Of a DNA stretch of 64,000 bases, positions 26,510-35,208 are shown one piece after another. This DNA is from Rhizobium tropici CIAT 899 (GTDB lineage Bacteria; Pseudomonadota; Alphaproteobacteria; Rhizobiales; Rhizobiaceae), in the NCBI RefSeq assembly GCF_000330885.1, contig NC_020062.1, positions 1,744,374 to 1,808,373 of the forward strand, written 5' to 3'. The notes under the pieces are model-generated. The model saw only the letters and a list, made by a program, of their open reading frames with translations, did no database searches and was not told the DNA's origin. Both the position numbers and the translations under genes were made by a program. How positions within the stretch are numbered: the stretch's first letter is position 1; every line of letters begins with the position of its first letter.

Positions 26510-27160
26510 ATGAAAACTTCGCCCGCAGCGGTTTCTTCCGAGACAGAGAGTCCACCCGCCACCAGTAAACGTCAGGCAATCCTCGACGCGGCCGCAGACG
26601 TTTTTGCCGAGGAGGGGTTTGCGGCGGCGAGCATCGATGCCATCGCGGCGAGAGCCGGCGTGTCCCGTCAAACGGTGTACAATCAACTCGGCGATAAGGA
26701 TAATCTGTTCAAGGTTGTGGTTGCGGAGATCACCGAGAAGTCGAGCGCCGACTTCTTTCGGGTGCTGGACACATTTCCCGTGGCACCTATCGATCTGGAA
26801 ACGGAGCTGACAGAATTCTCAGCGCTGCTCCTGCGCAAGGCGGTCTGCGATCCGAATGGCCGCTGGCTACGCAAGCTCGTCGAGACCGAGGGTGGCAGAT
26901 TTCCCGAATTGTTCGAGACCTGGAAGGAATACGGACCGGGCAAGAAATACCCCGCCATCGCGGCTCGCCTGGCGCAGCTCGCGCTCGCTGGTCATCTCGA
27001 CATAGAGGATCCGGCACTTGCCGCGCGCCAGTATGTGGCGCTGCTCGCAACAGATCTGCGGATCAACCAACAGATCGGCCGCCAAACTCCGGAGGAAGAA
27101 GTCGACCGTATGGCAAGAGAGGCAACGAAGACCTTTTTGCGCGCGTTCGCCAAGCGCTAA
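26510..27160 (+). CDS. TetR/AcrR-family regulator
   Basis: A 216-residue TetR-type regulator. The helix-turn-helix spans about residues 20-66: RQAILDAAADVFAEEGFAAA, SIDAIAARAGVSRQTVYNQL and GDKDNLFKVVVAEI. The C-terminal ligand domain belongs to the group with a TetR_C AefR-like shape (LRKLVETEGGRFPELFETW). ATG 26510 is chosen over an upstream ATG at 26405 because the earlier one crosses the operator and adds a non-family extension. It probably represses itself and the divergent MFS exporter. Confidence 0.85.
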   Translation: MKTSPAAVSSETESPPATSKRQAILDAAADVFAEEGFAAASIDAIAARAGVSRQTVYNQLGDKDNLFKVVVAEITEKSSADFFRVLDTFPVAPIDLETELTEFSALLLRKAVCDPNGRWLRKLVETEGGRFPELFETWKEYGPGKKYPAIAARLAQLALAGHLDIEDPALAARQYVALLATDLRINQQIGRQTPEEEVDRMAREATKTFLRAFAKR

Positions 27161-27389
27161 GCACCGGGTCGCCAGGCCGACTTGTCAGGATGGCGCTTGT
27201 AATAAGGTTGACAAGATGGTCCGCCCGTTGCGCGAATGAGGTGGTCGGCCACCCAGCCGAGAGCCGTTATCAGAGCGAACAGGTCGTCCCCATTCATATC
27301 GACGCGCGCTGTTCCCTCGCCCTGAGCACGGAGCAATAGTCGCGCCCCTGCCGAGTGCACCGCTGCGCACGAAGGCGGACGTCATTTTC
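27161..27389. other. Short gap, possibly decayed coding DNA
   Basis: No supported gene. On the minus strand a frame from 27360 to 27157 contains a protein-like stretch (MNGDDLFALITALGWVADHL), but it has no ribosome site or recognisable family. It may be the end of a decayed gene. Confidence 0.3.
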
Positions 27390-27617
27390 TTGGCAATCCG
27401 TTTCGAACAGCATCCAGATATCGCGAAGGCGCTCCCCACCTGGCAGGGGAAGACGAGCGACGATGATGTCGCCGCAGCGGAGGTTGGTGCGCTTGCGGAA
27501 AGGCTCGGTTTCGCGCCCATCCAACTTGGCAGACTTTCGGAGGGTGGATTGCTTGTACATGCGCACGGAAAGAGCTGGGGGCACTTGATCTTTAAGGACT
27601 TAGTCAAGTTCGAGTGA
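27390..27617 (+). pseudogene. C-terminal remnant of a dinucleotide-binding oxidoreductase
   Basis: The 75 codons end in AAEVGALAERLGFAPIQLGR, then LSEGGLLVHAHGKSWGHLIF and KDLVKFE. This looks like the C-terminal end of the F420-dependent NADP reductase-like family (small NAD(P)-binding proteins of about 200 residues). The Rossmann domain that should precede it is absent, and upstream DNA does not encode it in any frame. The only start would be TTG 27390 with no ribosome site. It is best read as a decayed fragment, not a working gene. Confidence 0.55.
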
Positions 27618-27733
27618 TGCGGCCGCGAGACGCCGAATTGGCTTAACGAAAATGGCCCGCACAAAGTGTCCGGGCCAATCTTCGCTTGATGAGCCGCGGT
27701 AGAATTGCGGCATCCGTCTTCACATCAGACCAA

Positions 27734-30073
27734 TCAGAACTCCGACCACTCTTGCTGGAGATGTTTAAGTGCAGCATTGCCCTGCGTAGCGGGAGCGGCG
27801 CGCGCGGCAAGCCGGCCTGTTGTCGGGGCGGAGGCAGGCCGGGCCACGGGCCTCGCCTGCGGCTCCATGCGCTCGGCTTCGCCTGTGCGGAATGCGCTCA
27901 GAAGCTCGCCAAGACGCTTGCTCTCTTCGGCCAAACCTGCGCCGGCCGCATTCATCTCTTCGACCATGGCGGCATTCTGCTGTGTCGCCTGGTCCATATG
28001 ATTGACGGCACTGTTGATCTCGGAAAGACCCATGGACTGCTCCTGAGCGGCGGTTGCAATCGCATCCATGTGCTGATTGATCTGCAGGACCAGGTCGGCG
28101 ATAGCTGAGAGGCCCTCGCCGGTGTCGTTGACGAGCTTCACGCCTTCGCTGACTGCGACTTCAGAGTTGCCGATCAGGGCCTTGATCTCTTTGGCGGCAT
28201 TGGCCGAACGCTGGGCCAATTCCCGGACTTCCTGGGCAACAACGGCAAAGCCTTTGCCGGCTTCGCCCGCACGCGCCGCCTCGACGCCGGCGTTAAGTGC
28301 AAGCAGGTTGGTCTGGAAGGCGATCTCGTCGATCACGCTGATGATCTGGCTGATCTGCTTGGACGAATGCTCAATTCTTCCCATGGCGCTGACGGCATTG
28401 CCGACGACCTGGCTGGAGTTTTCTGCCCGCGATCGGGCACCACGCACCAGGTCACGTGCATCGCCAGCTCGTTTGGAGGTCGACTGAACATTGGCCGTTA
28501 CCTCTTCGAGCGCTGCTGCGGTCTCTTCCAGCGAGGCGGCCTGCTGCTCCGTTCGCTTGGAAAGATTATCGGAAGCCTGCGAAATCTCGTAACTGCCGCT
28601 GTTTACCAGCGACGCGGCCTGGCCGACCTGGGACATGGCAGCGCGCAGCTGGCTAACCGATGAATTGAAATCGTGACGCAGAGCTTCGAACTGCGCAGCC
28701 AGCGGCGTTTCGATCTCACAGCGCAGGTTGCCGGATGCCAAATGACGAAGTCCCGTCGCAAGCGAACCCGTTGCCTGCAGCAGCCTCTCTTCTGCCTCTG
28801 CCTCGGCACGGCGCTGGACTTCGACGCGTTCATTCTCCGATGTAATGCGTGCCTCGGCCGCTTCAGCTTCCAGCGCCTTGTTGCGCAAGGCTGCCTGTTG
28901 GAAAATCTGTACGGAACGCGCCATGGCGCCGATCTCATCGCGCCGTTCGACGCCACCGATTGAGACCGAGAGGTTGCCTTGGGCGAGTTCGGTCATGGAA
29001 TGAGTTAGCGCCCCGACGGGCTTGGTGACGCGATAGATGATGACGCAGATGCCCGTAATGCTCAGGGCGACGGCAACAAGGAAAGTCAGCCCGTAGGCGA
29101 TGAAACTGACGAATGCATCATTCTGGCTGGCGGCTGCATTGGCGACCATGCCATCTGCTGCTGCCGCGGCGGTGTTCGTGATCGTCAGAAGGGCGGCATT
29201 GCCGACCGGGCGCCAGTCGTCGAGAGACATGGCTTTCTTCTCACCGGCTGCGAACTTCGCAAGCAATGCATTGTGTTTTGCTGCAAAGTCACCGCTGAAA
29301 AAGGTCGTGCTGCTGATTTTATAGGCGTCTTTGACGACCTGTGGTGTCGACGGATGATTGACCAGAGTGCCGATCTGCCCCCAGGTGAAGTTCGCGGCGT
29401 AATCGAATTGTTGGATCTTGCTGACGTCCTCAGGCTTCATCGCCTCTCCAGAGGCGAGTGTGTTGACGTACAACAAGTTTGCAGCACCAGCCGTTGCGCG
29501 CGTGTACCATGTCAGCGCACGGATCTGAATGAGGGCCGTCATTGAAGGATCGCTCGCGCGAATCCGGTTTTCAATGGCGGTCGAACCTGTCTCCAACGCG
29601 GTCAGGAACTGCTGACCGAGGTCCAGCGTCGTGGCCTGCAATGTCGGGTCGCGATCAGCAAGCTTCTTAGCCACTTCGTTGTCGAGCTTTGAGCGGAATG
29701 CGACCACGCGATCATAGGCGTTCATGACATCGGCAATCGGAGCTTTGAGCGTCGGGTCGTCGATGTTTGCAAAGACCGATTTTGCATCAGTCATATATTT
29801 GTCGACGATGCCCCTGTCCGTTTTCAACAAGGTAAGCGTTGCATCTTGCGCGCCAAGCTCAAGTTTGGCGAGCGACGACCCGTCACCTCGCTCGTTGCGA
29901 AAGTTCGCAAGTGTTTGGAAGAGCGCGCGGTCTAGCATGGTGAACTTCGAGACGTCGGCATACTTGCCTGCATCGCGATAGGCATCAAGCGTCGAAGATC
30001 CCGTTAGCACGCATAGGGCGATGCTGAGAAAAAGGAAAATCCCGAGAAGTATATTGCGAAGAGAAAAAATCAT
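27734..30073 (-). CDS. Methyl-accepting chemotaxis protein with C-terminal tether
   Basis: A 779-residue chemoreceptor. The first membrane helix is near residues 5-24 ([20 protein letters not shown]). A long periplasmic helical sensor domain of about 290 residues follows, then a second helix ([20 protein letters not shown]), HAMP domains and the signalling hairpin tip [20 protein letters not shown]. The protein ends in Q-EWSEF, which fits the aromatic-x-x-x-Phe pentapeptide that tethers CheR and CheB. The ligand is unknown. It stands alone, without che genes. Confidence 0.9.
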   Translation of the reverse strand: MIFSLRNILLGIFLFLSIALCVLTGSSTLDAYRDAGKYADVSKFTMLDRALFQTLANFRNERGDGSSLAKLELGAQDATLTLLKTDRGIVDKYMTDAKSVFANIDDPTLKAPIADVMNAYDRVVAFRSKLDNEVAKKLADRDPTLQATTLDLGQQFLTALETGSTAIENRIRASDPSMTALIQIRALTWYTRATAGAANLLYVNTLASGEAMKPEDVSKIQQFDYAANFTWGQIGTLVNHPSTPQVVKDAYKISSTTFFSGDFAAKHNALLAKFAAGEKKAMSLDDWRPVGNAALLTITNTAAAAADGMVANAAASQNDAFVSFIAYGLTFLVAVALSITGICVIIYRVTKPVGALTHSMTELAQGNLSVSIGGVERRDEIGAMARSVQIFQQAALRNKALEAEAAEARITSENERVEVQRRAEAEAEERLLQATGSLATGLRHLASGNLRCEIETPLAAQFEALRHDFNSSVSQLRAAMSQVGQAASLVNSGSYEISQASDNLSKRTEQQAASLEETAAALEEVTANVQSTSKRAGDARDLVRGARSRAENSSQVVGNAVSAMGRIEHSSKQISQIISVIDEIAFQTNLLALNAGVEAARAGEAGKGFAVVAQEVRELAQRSANAAKEIKALIGNSEVAVSEGVKLVNDTGEGLSAIADLVLQINQHMDAIATAAQEQSMGLSEINSAVNHMDQATQQNAAMVEEMNAAGAGLAEESKRLGELLSAFRTGEAERMEPQARPVARPASAPTTGRLAARAAPATQGNAALKHLQQEWSEF

Positions 30074-30670
30074 AATTGCTCACCTACGTTCGGGGTGCCG
30101 TAACGCTAACCCGCTTCGCCAAAACACGTACTTCTGGAGCTCTTGAGGTGAAATTTTCTAAAAGAAAAGCAGTCCGTGAGCCATCGGGGCGCCGCCCGAT
30201 CACAGGCGCATCATGCCCTGCCCAATCAAAGGAATAATTAGCCCAGCTTTGTTGAAACAGGATTAATGCCCCTAAAAATATATGGGGCTGTTTTGTACCA
30301 ACCAATCCGGCGGCGGGAATGAATCGTGAAACGCTTCAAGCCGAAGCGACATTTGCGATGCCTCGGCCCCATGCAGGACCGCGCCCCGACGTCACAAGCC
30401 AATATCGCGAACTGCGTACTGCGGCCATGAGCCTGCGGACGCAAATCGCTGAGGCGCGAACCGCCTAGTCCATCGGCAAGAGCTTTGGGTGAACTTACTT
30501 AGCGAATAGACATATGTCTGTCGCCCGGATCCGGGACGAAATCATGGTCTGCGCTTCCTCCGGACCGAAGAAATTTCCGCGCCACACACGACCGCGAACG
30601 CGCTGTCTTCGCTTAAGACGTTTCCCCCGATCTACAACCGCAGCTACTCTGCGAAACCAGGAGCCGGAAA
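30074..30670. other. Gap upstream of the chemoreceptor
   Basis: About 600 bases with no supported gene on either strand. It must hold the chemoreceptor promoter. A small stem, GCCCC (30268-30272) with GGGGC (30284-30288) around an AT-rich loop and followed by TGTTTT, is a weak terminator-like structure for the plus strand, where no gene precedes it. Otherwise I see nothing here. Confidence 0.4.
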
Positions 30671-30838
30671 TCAGAGCCAGTTCAACGACAGGCAGATGGT
30701 GCAGGCAATCGTAAGCCACGCAACAATAATCGCTGCAAGCAGAACGAATTCGACCCTCATATTTCCATGAGGGTCCTTAAAATCCAGAACAATGTCCCCT
30801 GTATCAGCGGAGCTTACTTTTTTCGCGGACCGGCTCAC
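30671..30838 (-). CDS. Possible small single-helix membrane protein at the end of the YcaO operon
   Basis: The C-terminal 29 residues start MRVEFVLLAAIIVAWLTIAC and form one hydrophobic helix. Two starts are possible. GTG 30838 gives 55 residues with a polar N-terminus (VSRSAKKVSSADTGDIVLDF). ATG 30760 gives only the helix, and this start lies inside a perfect hairpin at 30752-30775 with GGA in its loop. The frame follows the 87-aa gene on the same strand. No family is recognised. If real, it could be a small membrane or immunity-type protein of the operon; this is speculation. Confidence 0.35.
   Translation of the reverse strand: MSRSAKKVSSADTGDIVLDFKDPHGNMRVEFVLLAAIIVAWLTIACTICLSLNWL
30752..30775 (-). 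promoter_or_regulatory. Perfect hairpin over a start codon
   Basis: In the leftward transcript GACCCTCAT (30775-30767) and ATGAGGGTC (30760-30752) pair over nine bases around the loop GGAAAT. The second arm begins with the ATG of the 29-residue frame, and the loop carries a GGA ribosome-site core. Folding would hide the start codon. It may alternatively be an intragenic hairpin without function. Confidence 0.5.
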
Positions 30839-30944
30839 CCTGGCTGGTATTCTTCCAAGCAAACTAGACCTCTTGAAGTTTCCAAGTACCAAGCAGGCAT
30901 CGGTTAAATGTATTGATCGGTAATTTCTGCAGGACGCGAGCCTG

Positions 30945-31208
30945 CTAGCAGTGACCATGCGTGTCACTGACAAGCCCACCCAGATGTGCATTTGAGAGCG
31001 CCGCTCTTTCGGTCTTCAAGACGGAAACAAGAGCATCTTGTGCCTCCTTTATCAGGAACACGGCCTGCGGCGTATCGAGCCCACTGGCGATCTGACCGGC
31101 ATACTGCATCATTTTGACAAGCGCCAAGATCTCGCAATGACGCTCATGACCTTCAAAATCAATCACTCTTAAAGCCCCCAACAAAATTTCCTGAGGCGAG
31201 ATTGGCAT
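30945..31208 (-). CDS. 87-aa protein, candidate RiPP precursor
   Basis: This small protein is not a family I recognise. Residues 1-70 are predicted largely helical (PQEILLGALRVIDFEGHERH, ALVKMMQYAGQIASGLDTPQ, AVFLIKEAQDALVSVLKTER). The end is short and different: AHLGGLVSDTHGHC, a Gly-Gly followed by nine residues rich in Ser, Thr, His and a final Cys. A helical leader, a Gly-Gly and a small modifiable tail would suit a precursor for the YcaO/TfuA pair encoded 63 bases upstream on the same strand. For comparison, the trifolitoxin core is DIGGSRQGCVA. The ribosome site before ATG 31208 is weak. An ordinary helical accessory protein is the alternative. Confidence 0.55.
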   Translation of the reverse strand: MPISPQEILLGALRVIDFEGHERHCEILALVKMMQYAGQIASGLDTPQAVFLIKEAQDALVSVLKTERAALSNAHLGGLVSDTHGHC

Positions 31209-31271
31209 ATTTCAAGTGGTGAGGTGCGTTGCAAAAGCGTTGCACACGCAAAGCCTGCATTAGAGAATCCG

Positions 31272-31976
31272 CTACATACGGCAAAATTGTGGGAAGAGTT
31301 CGCGCCACAGTGGAGTTGCATTGAAGGACCAGCCCGCCTTAGGTGCCGATGATGGTATCTCCACTATTGCGCGCATCAGCTCTATCGCATCCTGGCGCTT
31401 CCGATCACTCCACGCAGTTGCGACGAGAGCCCTAACCTGCCCTGTGTCCATATTGCTGGTTTCGGCAACACGCCTCCAGGTCCGGTCCTTGAAAAATACA
31501 CGACGGGCTGCTTGAGAGAGCCGCAGAGCGACTTCTCCACCGATAACGCCTTGGTCAATTGCGGCTTCGATCGTCGCATCAACATTGACCAGCGGGACTG
31601 ACAAGGCCGGATAACCCAGTTCCGCCGGGCCATGAAGGAGGGCGACATCCGCATCATCCACCCGGCGTCCGGAAGCATAGTCATCGAAGATCCTGCCAAC
31701 GCCGACCATGCCGTAAGCCTGGCACTCCACTGCGCGGAGCGCTCCCATACTGGCTGCCCCGAACACTGGAACACCTCTGGATAAGGCAAAGAGCAACTCC
31801 TTATGCCAGACCGGCGCGACAAACTCGAACTGGCCGTCGACAAGGCCGATGGCCGTCGCCCCGTCCTCGAGGGCTCTGACGACGTCGCCCTGACGCGCCG
31901 GGGGCCGTATAATCATCGTGTCGTCTGCGAAAGCGTCGGCATCGGGCAGGCTCGGGCCTACAAAGATCACTTTCAT
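31272..31976 (-). CDS. TfuA-like protein
   Basis: A 234-residue TfuA-like protein. It shows VIFVGPSLPDADAF at residues 3-16, PPARQGDVVRALEDGATAIG from 25, VWHKELLFALSRGVPVFGAA and SMGALRAVECQAYGMVGVGR around 57-94, and IFDDYASG. TfuA is needed for trifolitoxin production in Rhizobium leguminosarum. In other YcaO systems TfuA-like proteins assist YcaO in thioamide formation, apparently by supplying sulfide. ATG 31976 overlaps the YcaO stop by ATGA; a longer reading to 32081 lies inside the YcaO gene. Always-paired occurrence with YcaO makes the call firm, but the modified target is unknown. Confidence 0.9.
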   Translation of the reverse strand: MKVIFVGPSLPDADAFADDTMIIRPPARQGDVVRALEDGATAIGLVDGQFEFVAPVWHKELLFALSRGVPVFGAASMGALRAVECQAYGMVGVGRIFDDYASGRRVDDADVALLHGPAELGYPALSVPLVNVDATIEAAIDQGVIGGEVALRLSQAARRVFFKDRTWRRVAETSNMDTGQVRALVATAWSDRKRQDAIELMRAIVEIPSSAPKAGWSFNATPLWRELFPQFCRM

Positions 31977-33148
31977 AAGAGGCTCGCCGAGAATGCGCGA
32001 CTGCCAAAACGAGTTCGGCGGTTCCCATCCGGATGTTCGAGTTGGGGCGCGAAAACCTTTGCGACCGATGCCGGCAGCCATTCAGGTGCGAGCTCGATTG
32101 CATAAAGCCGGTCGATACCGCGCTCCGACAGAGCCTCGACAAGATGGTCGAGCCCATCTTGCGCAGACCCGATAGGCGTCGATGGCAGTTCGTCGAGGTG
32201 CGTCGTATATCGCGCCCGGAACGACAGCAGGTGGGCTGGATCAGCGCGGCGTGAGAACAATTCCGGGACAAGATCATCTCTGGCACCGGCGATGAAGGTC
32301 ATCCGCGACTGCACGGCCTCGGAAATTGCCCGGGCTGCGGCCACATAGGGGGACAAGGATGCGCCTGCCCCCATCGTCAAGTCGACATATCTGAGCGAAC
32401 CGTCATCGCCTTTCGGCCGCAGCAACGCGACGACGGCGGCAACGGCCAGATCGCTCGTCACATCGAAAAGGGAGAGATCGAAATCGGCAGAGAAAACCTT
32501 CTCCAGCATCTCGCGAATATCGTTATCTTCGATGCTGCATGGATCTATCCGACGTGCATACCTCCGCGCCGGGTCGACAACGTTCCAGAGGACGCAGGCA
32601 TCCCGCTCCAGCCTCTCCAGTAACCCGTGCAGGACCGCCTCATGCCAAGTATTGCCGGACGCCAACCCATCCGACGATATCCAAAAGCGCGGACTGACCT
32701 GGGTTCGGTCAAGATGAATGGCGTCGAAAGGTAGGAATATCGCTGCATTCTTCACCAAATCACGAGCCTGGGACCATCTGATCTGTTCGGCAGCCTCTAT
32801 CGGCTGAGCACCCACCGCAAGTAGACCGTTTAAACAATCCGTTGCATGGCCGCTCGAGGTAAGATCGTTTTGAGTTGCCATCAGCGTTGAACAGTAAGGC
32901 TGGGTAGCCACCGAACGCTCGATCGCTTCCATCACCGCGGATGTCTTCGCGGAAACGTCGTCCCGACCTTTGCCCTGAGCTATGACGATCGCCCGGGAAT
33001 TCGGGGCGTAAGCACACCAGACCGGAATACCTATTCGGTCGAGCTCGGTCTGGCGGCCGACACGGGTTATGCCAAGTCGTCCCAGATGAGGCGAAACCCT
33101 CGACAGGGTTTCGCCGGGAGAGCAAGCTCTAAAGTTGTTTGACACCAA
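31973..33148 (-). CDS. YcaO-domain peptide-modifying enzyme
   Basis: A 391-residue YcaO protein. The ATP/Mg-binding motifs are present: S-x-x-x-E-x-x-ER as SAVMEAIER at residues 70-78, the second Glu cluster in GNTWHEAVLHGLLERLERDA at 165-184, and A-x-x-E-x-x-Q-R as AISEAVQSR at 274-282. YcaO enzymes phosphorylate a peptide amide so that Cys, Ser or Thr can cyclise to an azoline, or, with TfuA, so that sulfur replaces the amide oxygen. No E1-like cyclodehydratase partner and no azoline dehydrogenase are encoded nearby, which points to the TfuA route. It starts at TTG 33148 or GTG 33145, 11 bases after the 72-aa gene, so translation is coupled. Confidence 0.9.
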   Translation of the reverse strand: MVSNNFRACSPGETLSRVSPHLGRLGITRVGRQTELDRIGIPVWCAYAPNSRAIVIAQGKGRDDVSAKTSAVMEAIERSVATQPYCSTLMATQNDLTSSGHATDCLNGLLAVGAQPIEAAEQIRWSQARDLVKNAAIFLPFDAIHLDRTQVSPRFWISSDGLASGNTWHEAVLHGLLERLERDACVLWNVVDPARRYARRIDPCSIEDNDIREMLEKVFSADFDLSLFDVTSDLAVAAVVALLRPKGDDGSLRYVDLTMGAGASLSPYVAAARAISEAVQSRMTFIAGARDDLVPELFSRRADPAHLLSFRARYTTHLDELPSTPIGSAQDGLDHLVEALSERGIDRLYAIELAPEWLPASVAKVFAPQLEHPDGNRRTRFGSRAFSASLL

Positions 33149-33159
33149 CCAACGAACGC

Positions 33160-33378
33160 CTAGCCTTCAAAAAGGCCTGACGCTACGCCGCTCGCTGATA
33201 TCAAAGCCACAGCGAAATCGACATTTTTCTCCACTCTGATCCCTTTCGCCCGCCAGGATTCCGCCGCCGCCAGGTCGCCCGTCAGCGGCTGCGTGTATCG
33301 AACGACGGTCCCCTGTTGGAGGTCAGCCAACCAAAGACCCTCTTCGCCCTTAATCCCAATCAAAACTGCGCCTGCCAT
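33160..33378 (-). CDS. 72-aa protein directly upstream of YcaO
   Basis: A small protein of unknown family with a strong AAGGAAGAG ribosome site before ATG 33378, so it is surely translated. It looks like a small beta-rich domain (AVLIGIKGEEGLWLADLQQG, TVVRYTQPLTGDLAAAESW) with a C-terminal tail ALISASGVASGLFEG. It has no Cys. The gene lies 12 bases after the TPR regulator and 11 before YcaO. It could be a peptide-recognition-like accessory protein, or a precursor whose Ser-rich tail is modified. The former seems more likely, because the body appears folded rather than leader-like. Both are inference. Confidence 0.7.
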   Translation of the reverse strand: MAGAVLIGIKGEEGLWLADLQQGTVVRYTQPLTGDLAAAESWRAKGIRVEKNVDFAVALISASGVASGLFEG

Positions 33379-33390
33379 AATCTCTTCCTT

Positions 33391-35199
33391 TCAAAAGCCG
33401 GCCTTCAGCAGGCCTTCCCTGTAACGCTCCGTCTGCCACTTTTCCTTGATCGGAATCATGGCAAGCCATGCCTCAAGATCAAAATTCGGGTTATCGCGCA
33501 GTGCGCGCTGTCGATACATCTTCGCCTTGGCAAGGTTCCCCAGCATCGCCCAACTTGCCGCCGCAAGCCTGCTTGCCGGTCCTGGCTCTCTCATTCTGTC
33601 CAGATAGGCCAACGTTTCGGTATACTCCCCAAGGAAATAGCTGGCTCCCGCTGCGGTCCAGTAATAATAGTCCGGAGCAAGCGGATTAAGATCAAGGGCG
33701 GTGACAACCTTCTCCAATGCCGCTTTTGGATTGGCGCCATGGGTAAGACTGTCGGCATGACTACAAATGACATCCGCGTAGTGCGGACTTAGATCCTCGG
33801 CATTCGACAAGGCCTCCAGGCTACCGTCGATATTTCCGCGATAAAGCCGAGCGACCCCAATTTCCTTGAAACCTCCGGCAAACCGACTGTCATCGCGGAT
33901 CGCATCCGCTGCCATTTTTTCCGCCTGACTCAACAGATCGCTATCGCCCCGGGCCGTCAAAACCCATTCCATGGTCAAGGTTCTGGCGATGCCCGCAAGT
34001 GCCGCCGCGAAACCGCGCTCGTGCTCAAGAGCTTCCCTGAAGTGCTTGCGCGCGCGGCGGACATTCTGAAGGCCCAGACGGGACAGGCATTGCACGCCCT
34101 CAAGATAGGCAAAATAGGCCTGAGGCTTGCAGCTGAAATCAGAAACTATGTGGTGGAAGGCGCCCACACGCTCGATGATGGAGTGCTGGATCGCAGTGGC
34201 GATCTCGTTGCGATGCTCCGTTATGGCCGCGCTATCCAATTGAACGCGCGTTGCCCAGACAATCTCGTCGCGCGGCATGAAAATCAGCTGCGCGAAAAGA
34301 CTGTCGCCAGTCCTCTTCGTATCGAGCGCGTAGACCACATTATGTTGCCTGAGAAGCCCCGCCTTGTCGTTGGAAGACCGGATCTGCTCGGCCGTGTAGG
34401 GAGCGACCACGGAGACGCTTCGATCGACGCAAAGGCTGATCGTGAGGTCTTCGATGACCGCATTGGCAACCGAGCCGGCTCGCTCTGCTGCCTCCAGCGT
34501 CTCGGGAGGAAGCAGGGCGATACGGGGTACTCTGCTGTCGGCGGAGAGCGGAATCGTGTCTTCAGCCGGGTGGCTTGAAGTCGGATCTTTCGTTTCGCCG
34601 ATCACCTGAATGTAAGAGGTGATTTTCTCGCCAAGCGCTATCCTGACCTCATCATCGGAGTGATCCCGGTCCAGCAGAAGCGTGGCTGCACGCTTCAATT
34701 CACCGCGATATTGAGGCGACGAGGGTTCATTCAGCACCTTGAAGAATTCGGTTCGCAGCTCTCCCGCGAGCCGCGCACGCACGTCGCGTACCCAAACGGC
34801 CACAGCTGCAGAGCCGCTGCCGTAAATGGGTAGAAAATTCTTGGCGACGGCATCGCTAAGGGCGCCAAGCTTGGCAACGCCGGACGTATTTTCGATGGTA
34901 TCCAGATCGCAGCGCAGCGCGTCGAAATTCAAAGCGATGTTCGCAGCGACGCCGCTGGTCAGCGGCTTGGGGGATTTGGACGTCGCAATCGCCAAACGCA
35001 GCAGGGTCGATCTCAAGTTGACGCCGGCCGCTTGAAGATTGCCGGACCAGAGAAATGCTGCCAACTCCTTGCGTGGTATCGATTGCCGGCAATCATAAAG
35101 ATAGGCAAGCATGAGCAGCGCCTGTTTCGGCACATTCACACGATCGCCCTTTTCATCGTAAAGGGCACAGCTACCGAGGGTCGTTAAATGAAATGTCAT
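33391..35199 (-). CDS. Winged-helix/TPR transcriptional regulator (BTAD/CadC-like)
   Basis: A 602-residue cytoplasmic regulator. The first 95 residues resemble the OmpR/SARP-type winged helix (LTTLGSCALYDEKGDRVNVP, KQALLMLAYLYDCRQSIPRK, ELAAFLWSG). A TolB-like alpha/beta domain follows at about 225-330 (VPRIALLPPETLEAAERAGS), then TPR-type helical repeats at about 350-580 (LGLQNVRRARKHFREALEHE, DSRFAGGFKEIGVARLYRGN). No membrane helix is seen, unlike CadC. It starts nine bases after the XRE gene and ends 12 bases before the 72-aa gene, so it belongs to the YcaO/TfuA operon and is probably its activator. Confidence 0.75.
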   Translation of the reverse strand: MTFHLTTLGSCALYDEKGDRVNVPKQALLMLAYLYDCRQSIPRKELAAFLWSGNLQAAGVNLRSTLLRLAIATSKSPKPLTSGVAANIALNFDALRCDLDTIENTSGVAKLGALSDAVAKNFLPIYGSGSAAVAVWVRDVRARLAGELRTEFFKVLNEPSSPQYRGELKRAATLLLDRDHSDDEVRIALGEKITSYIQVIGETKDPTSSHPAEDTIPLSADSRVPRIALLPPETLEAAERAGSVANAVIEDLTISLCVDRSVSVVAPYTAEQIRSSNDKAGLLRQHNVVYALDTKRTGDSLFAQLIFMPRDEIVWATRVQLDSAAITEHRNEIATAIQHSIIERVGAFHHIVSDFSCKPQAYFAYLEGVQCLSRLGLQNVRRARKHFREALEHERGFAAALAGIARTLTMEWVLTARGDSDLLSQAEKMAADAIRDDSRFAGGFKEIGVARLYRGNIDGSLEALSNAEDLSPHYADVICSHADSLTHGANPKAALEKVVTALDLNPLAPDYYYWTAAGASYFLGEYTETLAYLDRMREPGPASRLAAASWAMLGNLAKAKMYRQRALRDNPNFDLEAWLAMIPIKEKWQTERYREGLLKAGF

Positions 35200-35208
35200 T
35201 TTACCAGA

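Noticed and set aside
27185..27664. Minus-strand 160-codon frame over the dehydrogenase remnant
   Set aside because: Its composition (Ser, Pro, Arg) is that of an antisense shadow of the remnant on the plus strand.
30268..30296. GCCCC/GGGGC stem followed by TGTTTT as a terminator
   Set aside because: The stem is only five pairs with an 11-base loop, and no plus-strand gene ends nearby.
30074..30444. Minus-strand frames upstream of the chemoreceptor
   Set aside because: No ribosome site, no family, and poor amino acid composition; more likely the promoter region.
33160..33378. Direct assignment of the 72-aa protein as the RiPP precursor
   Set aside because: It lacks Cys, and its body looks folded rather than leader-like; kept only as an alternative possibility.
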